DNA from: Pseudoalteromonas amylolytica
GTDB taxonomy: Bacteria; Pseudomonadota; Gammaproteobacteria; Enterobacterales; Alteromonadaceae
DNA: 64,000 nucleotides
Reading direction: 5' to 3'
Assembly: GCF_001854605.1 (NCBI RefSeq)
Contig: NZ_MKJU01000025.1
Location: forward strand, 434,378 to 498,377
Both the position numbers and the translations under genes were made by a program. Below the pieces are notes generated by a model. The model did no database searches. It had not been told where the DNA came from and was given only the letters and a program-made list of their open reading frames with translations. Every line of letters begins with the position of its first letter. Within the stretch, counting starts at the first letter, position 1. Positions 63,601-64,000 of this stretch are shown one piece after another.

Positions 63601-64000
63601 CCATCCAGTGCAATTAAAACCTTAAGCACCCTTGTTGAAAAAGATGGTCTGCTGTACTTGCAGTTTAACGGTGTTGAATTGAAATATCATAAACAGCAAG
63701 TCGTAGACATGTCTGAAAGCTCAACAGAACCGAAAACAGAATATGGTGTTTATCGTGTGATTGATGGCCCACTCAAAGGTAAGTTACTAAAACGAATACA
63801 CAGCACTGCAACCGCTGTACCTTTCAATGATGCAGATTGGTCAATTGACGAAGTTGGTTTTAAATATCAAACCAATACGGAGTATTCATTTAAGTTTTTC
63901 ACCGATAGCTTTGACTGGGGTGACGACCAAACCATCCCAATTATCGACGGTGAAAACATCAAAACAGATTTAAACGGCAACACGGTTAAAGTGTTTTGCC
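60622..64000 (+). CDS. Large tail fibre F5, 3' end outside window
   Basis: Starts at ATG 60622 (AGGAAAGGAAA ribosome site) and remains open for 1126 codons. By comparison with F4 only about a dozen residues lie beyond the edge, since the sequence reaches LNGNTVKVFC. The N terminus, WQTKTGKVTLKDFNGQSYQV and QQFAGSGFVEWG are very close to F4. A different inserted domain of about 150 residues (about 222-370, with ANGKLTVIDDGTGGEDKVNY and EGGNYYIVLYAGDNG) sits at the same point, before VITSRKDLVFLESWHEK. There is no J, I or H of its own, so F5 seems to be a second, alternative fibre of cassette 4. Confidence 0.78.
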   Translation, partial: MTIEAQIAQLQQAAAEQTDASLKLASDVTDSINEIDQVKVDINQTHELIKSNHQAINDWQTKTGKVTLKDFNGQSYQVDTLPSLIGEAQKINPHPEVMSKAQFDALRKLRKQQFAGSGFVEWGQHWASAGAHRVVNQGMWEQTNGVLHMGINSSSTGQGESTTKYPIAVVDGVELRLDYVARNTNWCDIRFPPAPDGTKTYDSATGQVTQHASAAEAFGGVIKQAAFSVAYDLPVTAQENKPWHMLSSPSRGTASIANGKLTVIDDGTGGEDKVNYAKQDFVLEPNTTYRATYYLAQYQRSGGVSGINFIQNSTGSEKINFVEHATGDSGRFDVEFTTGSEGGNYYIVLYAGDNGFASYSHVSVSKVTEQVITSRKDLVFLESWHEKISDKDVVYPLGNVQFGASTYQDVPLLNNLVAQGYSAFGQWDQNTKGFGVKWSTLSAANRLKFLKNPEHNIYYDPETKAYCQVRYRIRVVEGLGDQWSSCQAQNKPGNLFGYEASAGEHVVARGAKSDTFSEYRNESNMNTSFRTNDPIYGLDSVGAGETFWRERGIALGKCFAVPIALVQRLNQGAYHPTYNPMGTGKRRISGGYYYHWFETHNALTEISSTFDCFDVTANNGGGNIGPNCGWANIATGSSHSGRVDQYVFYDAIYAGQVEDLRLNANKLDINQLREEALSKAVAGTFRGKESVPFTYFEHKYGVTLAARASYNAANAGGSIEFAIDAGSSPINEYLSDKTNIGYYVYNQSGAALYIPHLPNPKISYVHWPYSGGSQTTCYIYSTENKVSQFNALFSVGDVLHIGVLRRKPAQFDSLPWVDIVGHPERIAATFPDGVVGKWLPKLPDDSYGYPLNRKMVGSTLNATYTRDLGASWTNSNVGFDSVKNTSSGSWNPDIVALLSYQVFANNTQAQSLKPVIGDVGNVYATQAHRIDYGNRLQHSLNNTVGTRADSPHFQEELVVTKIGKHYPSSKLTWTNRAGDEPRHVPLSLDSQEEPSSAIKTLSTLVEKDGLLYLQFNGVELKYHKQQVVDMSESSTEPKTEYGVYRVIDGPLKGKLLKRIHSTATAVPFNDADWSIDEVGFKYQTNTEYSFKFFTDSFDWGDDQTIPIIDGENIKTDLNGNTVKVFC

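Noticed and set aside
37575-64000. Type VI secretion system
   Set aside because: No TssB/C, ClpV, TssJ/L/M or VgrG-type gene is present; J, I and H are of the P2 phage type and come with a lysis module.

Overview
The window looks like the chromosome of a marine gammaproteobacterium, most likely an Alteromonadales such as Pseudoalteromonas. The basis is the gene content and order (aspS, ruvCAB, tolQRAB-pal-cpoB, a tRNA-Lys(UUU) array, nadA, recCBD, ettA), the moderate-to-low GC and the protein character. No ribosomal RNA or other taxonomic marker is present, so the genus is an inference.

Positions 1-37,000 are ordinary core chromosome with small accessory inserts. aspS is followed by three GNAT acetyltransferases, a MerR regulator with a flavin reductase, and a broken carbon-nitrogen hydrolase. 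Then come ruvCAB, an 800 bp gene-poor gap with a well-formed candidate small RNA on the minus strand, the complete Tol-Pal operon, and seven identical tRNA-Lys genes ahead of nadA. tRNA-Ser(GGA) follows, then a TetR repressor divergent from an Old Yellow Enzyme reductase with two clear 18 bp operators between them. Next are a GGDEF protein, recC-recB-recD, an M20 amidohydrolase, an Mpo1-like membrane protein, an FHA protein, a CBS-domain gene split by an in-frame stop, an M14 peptidase, a PilZ protein and ettA.

From about 37,000 to the right edge is one co-directional phage-tail-like locus. It opens with an Xre-type regulator, a probable Q-type antiterminator, a T4-type muramidase, a holin and a small membrane/coiled-coil protein. 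It then carries four successive P2-like baseplate sets, each with a J protein, an I protein and a short gpH-N-terminal-like adaptor (H). Each set is followed by different adhesin or fibre genes; a fifth large fibre (from 60622) runs off the window.

No capsid, portal, terminase, integrase or replication gene is visible, and neither is sheath, tube, spike or tape measure. The locus is therefore a candidate contractile tailocin (or the baseplate/fibre arm of a larger prophage or injection system) with an unusual multiplication of the baseplate-wedge/fibre cassette. At least six intrinsic terminators punctuate the array, which fits a model in which the upstream Q-like factor allows read-through.

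Large fibres F2, F4 and F5 share a backbone. F4 and F5 carry different extra domains inserted at the same point, as expected for modular receptor switching. A GGTCA-N4-TGACC palindrome was found three times, each time in a gap of this locus.
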